DNA of 64,000 nucleotides, taken from Brachyhypopomus gauderio. Taxonomy: Eukaryota; Chordata; Actinopteri; Gymnotiformes; Hypopomidae. Position 1 is the first letter of the stretch; every line of letters starts with the position of its first letter. Both the position numbers and the translations under genes were made by a program. The DNA lies in assembly GCF_052324685.1 (NCBI RefSeq), contig NC_135219.1, forward strand, positions 24,115,032 to 24,179,031. The letters run 5' to 3'. Below, one piece after another: positions 58,660 to 64,000 of this stretch. A model generated the notes under the pieces. It saw only the letters and a list, made by a program, of their open reading frames with translations. It made no database searches and was not told where the DNA came from.

Positions 58660-59270
58660 CCTGCTGCAGTAGCAATTAAAAGATACAATTACAAGAGGGC
58701 CTCCCATTTATATGGCGCTCACATGGATTAAGCAATTTATAACCTACAAAGTGCCCCCGGGTTACGGAGTTCCTAACTTGCCCTTAAAGATTCTTCTAGC
58801 TATGTGTTTCCTTAACGCTGGGGTGTGTTAAATATGTAGTCAGCTCTAAGATTCATTCATGTACTTCACACCATTTGCTGTCCAACACACACTGGTGACA
58901 TCAGGTCCACACCTGTGTGGCCTCAGCTGTTAGCCAGCGTCCCTAACCCTGCCGGCATCTCCCAGCTGCTCATGTAGCAGGTCCACCAGGAGAGGACGGA
59001 GCACCAAGGAACCGCAGAACGGCTCTGCTGGAGACGATGGAGAACACCAGCTCTCCCTTAAAGAGCCCTGATCACGCTGGCGTTGGGTCAGGTTCATCAC
59101 ATCATCACCTTTGTTTTGTCTTTGCTTCAGTGTCCATGTGTTTATGATCACGTGACTCTGTGACTAAGCTACTCTTTCAGTCATATTGTTATTTTAAGTG
59201 AGCATATTAAAGAGGCAAAATTACTCTCATGCATAACAATACAATACATACTGCAACGCTCTAAACACAG
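58660..59270. other. Intergenic DNA between the convergent ndufaf7 and prkd3
   Basis: Unique DNA with no recognised exon. A short minus-strand frame near 58930-59151 has no known domain. Confidence 0.4.
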
Positions 59271-59273
59271 GCT

Positions 59274-61450
59274 TTTATTAGATATGTGAATACTAAAATA
59301 TACAAAACAGTGATAGCCACCAGTCCAATGGCAACACTGGTTAACACAGATTCTCAGGATCACATCAGCCTTACATGTAAAAATGTGGCAACCTGTGTAA
59401 GGCCTTCTGTCCCCCCAGCGTGTAATCCTGAACCCTCACATGGGGGGGGGGGGGGCTGTCACAATATAGAATACTCCCAAATCATCTGGTCTGCCCTCCC
59501 CACAGTGGATTATCCCAATTCCAATTTATATGACATCTGCAATAGACTAATACTGTATAAACAAGTATGTTAAGTTAAAATCATAAAATCATATTTTACA
59601 TGCTACCATTCTGTTGAGATCCTTCAAAATGTGGATTTCAAGCAATGGTTCCTATTCCAAACAACAGGAATTTGCATCATAACGAGGAAAATGACAGACG
59701 CTGCACAAATGAACACGCAGTATCACAATCAGTATAGACCCATCAGTACAGGCAGTCAGCCAGAGCATTAAACCAGTCTTTGCTAAAACATGTCAGGATT
59801 TCCTCTGCGATTCACAGATTCACACATGGAGCATCAGAATGGTTTAAGAAACTTCCTTGAGTCAGACCCTTACATCCAGGAAAGACCCAATAAAACATCT
59901 TAAGAAACCAATTAATGATTATCACCATAAAAGATTTTTTAAGAAAAACGCCTTTTTCTAAAAGGCCCAACAGTAAACGGAATACAAGTTTAAAGTGTAT
60001 TTAAAGGTAAAAGGTGTGTTTGTAATCTCTTTATGTGAGGATGAAGGTTCAACCACAAAAGCAGCAGCAACAGTGACGGGTTCATCGTCTCCCCATAATT
60101 CACCACAGTCATATTAAATGGCTGCTTCTGACGGGCTTTCACAACCTAGTGAACTGAAACTATGTTAGCTACTGTCTGAAAGTTCATAGTGAGGATGAAG
60201 AGGAACACAGTGTGTTAGCAGTTCAGGCAAATGTCCGGAAAAGTGCTGCACGCATGTTGGGAACAAATTACCACGGTTTGTGAAGTAACACAAGCTAAAG
60301 GCCTTATAAAAAATATCAGAATGTCCTCAAAACACAAATCAAAACTACAGAATAAAAACAGCTACAAGTTTTCTGTCATTAGTCTCAGTATTTCAAAGTA
60401 TTTAATCAATACTGTCCAATTATTTACGATACCTTCGGATTTCAAATTCATAGTGTTTAAAGTGGTGGATTCTCAGGATTCATTTGTTTCAAGCTCCAAG
60501 TCTCAGTCATCTTCATTTTCTAATTCTCAGGGGTCAAAGGCTGAGATTTCTGGACTAAACAGAATTACTCAATCTTTTCCTGGAGTCATCAGCTAACATC
60601 ACAATATAATGAACAGATGTGTTTGCATTAATGAAAAAAGCCAAATCTGTATATTTCAGTTTAGTCAGTTGGTGTGTATCCTACATTGTGTCTTAAAGTC
60701 TCATCATGGACAGATTTCTACACATGGCAGTAAATGCCTGTATTGATATGAGTCTTTTAATTTCTTTAAAATCTCAGTCTACCCAGGCGTCCTGAAACCT
60801 TCTGCTCACACATCCTGTGTGTTCCAGTCTGGTGCCATTACTCTCCACACTACCATCTCTACAAAACAGAATGTATTAAAAATACCAATATTGTGTAAAA
60901 TATCATATTTCTGTAAAATTTGTATTGTGAAAACCCTCACAATAAATGTATAAAAAATATATATATAGCTTTAGAGGCTACAAAGCTCCCATGATTACCT
61001 TTCTGGGTTTGGTCCAAACTCACAGTGCTTTGTGTGAGTGGAGGGTAAGTGCAAATATTTATTAATGGTCGAATTCCTCAAACACTCCTCAGGCTGGAGA
61101 GACGTGAAAGTCATGGACTTCTGAAAAGGCAATAAGTGAAGAAAGAAAGAGAGAAAACGCCTTGGTGCATCTCTGGAACGTTATGAGAAGAAAACAACCT
61201 GAAAACGAAGGTTTGGTCCTGGTGCAGAGCTCCCAAGTCACAGATCTACACTTCACACTTCACAGATGCCAAGTTGCTAATTGGGTTCCTGATCACTTAA
61301 GCGTCATTCATCAGAACACTTTCAACGCCAAAGCTCACACTGCCAGTCTCTGCAGTGACTGGAGTGAAGGTCCAGAGTGCCTTTCTAACGGTCTCTGAAA
61401 GCCCCTCTCCTTGCTCTGTCAGAAGCAGGTGTAGGAAGTCCCCCTGTCCA
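59274..61450 (-). other. prkd3: prkd3 3' UTR with candidate poly(A) signal
   Basis: The prkd3 stop is at 61451-61453. Downstream (lower coordinates) the sequence is AT-rich, unique and non-coding, apart from a G run near 59442-59454. AATAAA on the minus strand complements 59274-59279, giving a 3' UTR of about 2.2 kb. Nearer signals may also be used. Confidence 0.45.
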
Positions 61451-63306
<1,856 letters not shown>

Positions 63307-63437
63307 GAAAACACTTCTAACCACAGAACTGTGGTCTGAATTGTGCACGATTATACTTAAGTTTACATTGTCCTGACAAAATTGTTCCTGCAAAAAAGTT
63401 CTCCTTCTGCTTCAGGCAGAAATGGCAACCGTCTGGC

Positions 63438-64000
63438 TTACCTTCTCCAGAGACTACACCCTCTTTACCTTCTCCAGAGACTACACCCTTCTTACCTTCT
63501 CCAGAGACTACACCCTCTTTACCTTCTTCAGAGACTACACCCTCCTTACCTTCTCCAGAGACTACACCCTTCTTACCTTCTCCAGAGACTACACCCTTCT
63601 TACCTTCTCCAGAGACTACACCTTTCTTACATTCTCCAGAGACTACACCCTCTTTACCTTCTTCAGAGACTACACCCTTCTTACCTTCTCCAGAGACTAC
63701 ACCCTCTTTACCTTCTCCAGAGTCTACACCCTTCTTACCTTCTCCAGAAACTACACCCTCTTTACCTTCTCCAGAAACTACACCCTCTTTACCTTCTCCA
63801 GAGACTACACCCTCCTTACCTTCTCCAGAGACTACACCCTCCTTACCTTCTCCAGAAACTACACCCTTCTTACCTTCTCCAGAGACTACACCCTTCTTAA
63901 CTTCTCCAGAGACTACACCCTTCTTAACTTCTCCAGAGACTACACCCTCTTTACCTTCTCCAGAGACTACACCCTCCTTACCTTCTCCAGAGACTACATC
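63438..64000 (-). repeat. 27-bp array of exon-end/donor-like units in prkd3, cut by the window edge
   Basis: About 21 units of (plus strand) ACCTTCTCCAGAGACTACAC followed by CCTTCTT, 27 bp. On the prkd3 strand each unit reads TCTCTGGAGAAG|GTAAG. The next exon downstream begins with a phase-1 codon for Ala after SGE in the family, so the preceding exon should end in TCT GGA GAA G plus donor. The array thus looks like repeated copies of that exon end and donor. The real exon is beyond 64000 or in the last units. Confidence 0.85.

Overview
The window is vertebrate nuclear DNA, almost certainly from a ray-finned (teleost) fish. It holds intron-containing orthologues of foxa2, cebpzos, cebpz, ndufaf7 and prkd3, hAT transposon relics, a tRNA-derived SINE, long (CA)n tracts and many minisatellites. 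The species cannot be named from the sequence. By my sums about 30% of the window is tandem repeat.

Layout. 1-27 kb: no protein-coding gene recognised. This is the 3' side of foxa2 and holds several unique, exon-free stretches that look like conserved non-coding elements, a cluster of CTCF-like motifs at 2.3-3.8 kb, and minisatellites of 20 to 38 bp period. 27.0-29.7 kb: foxa2 (minus strand, two coding exons, 408 aa). 29.7-33.6 kb: upstream non-coding DNA with a twin octamer motif. 33.6-34.8 kb: cebpzos (plus, three coding exons, 81 aa). 34.9-43.5 kb: cebpz (minus, 17 coding exons, 1065 aa), tail to tail with cebpzos and head to head with ndufaf7. 43.9-56.1 kb: ndufaf7 (plus, 10 coding exons, 459 aa). 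59.3-64 kb: 3' UTR and last two coding exons of prkd3 (minus); the rest lies beyond the window. The order cebpz(-), ndufaf7(+), prkd3(-) matches the human CEBPZ-NDUFAF7-PRKD3 block.

Gene roles. FOXA2 is a pioneer transcription factor for endoderm and floor plate. CEBPZ (Noc1/Mak21 family) acts in large-subunit ribosome biogenesis. CEBPZOS is a small single-pass mitochondrial protein. NDUFAF7 is a mitochondrial protein arginine methyltransferase needed for complex I assembly. PRKD3 is a diacylglycerol-responsive kinase. cebpz and ndufaf7 share a 435-bp divergent promoter region; cebpz and cebpzos probably have overlapping 3' ends.

Most unusual observation. The minisatellites inside the genes sit on splice sites. 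In ndufaf7, the exon 1 end with its donor is repeated 8 times, the exon 8 end with its donor about 18 times, and a 34-bp unit carrying branch-point-like CTAAC/CTGAC is repeated about 206 times up to the exon 9 acceptor. In cebpz, the pyrimidine tract of one acceptor is expanded to 2.1 kb with no AG in the transcribed strand. In prkd3, a 27-bp unit that looks like an exon end plus donor (TCTGGAGAAG|GTAAG) is repeated about 21 times up to the window edge. I read this as one shared process of tandem amplification seeded at exon-intron boundaries. It is the feature of this window most worth follow-up.
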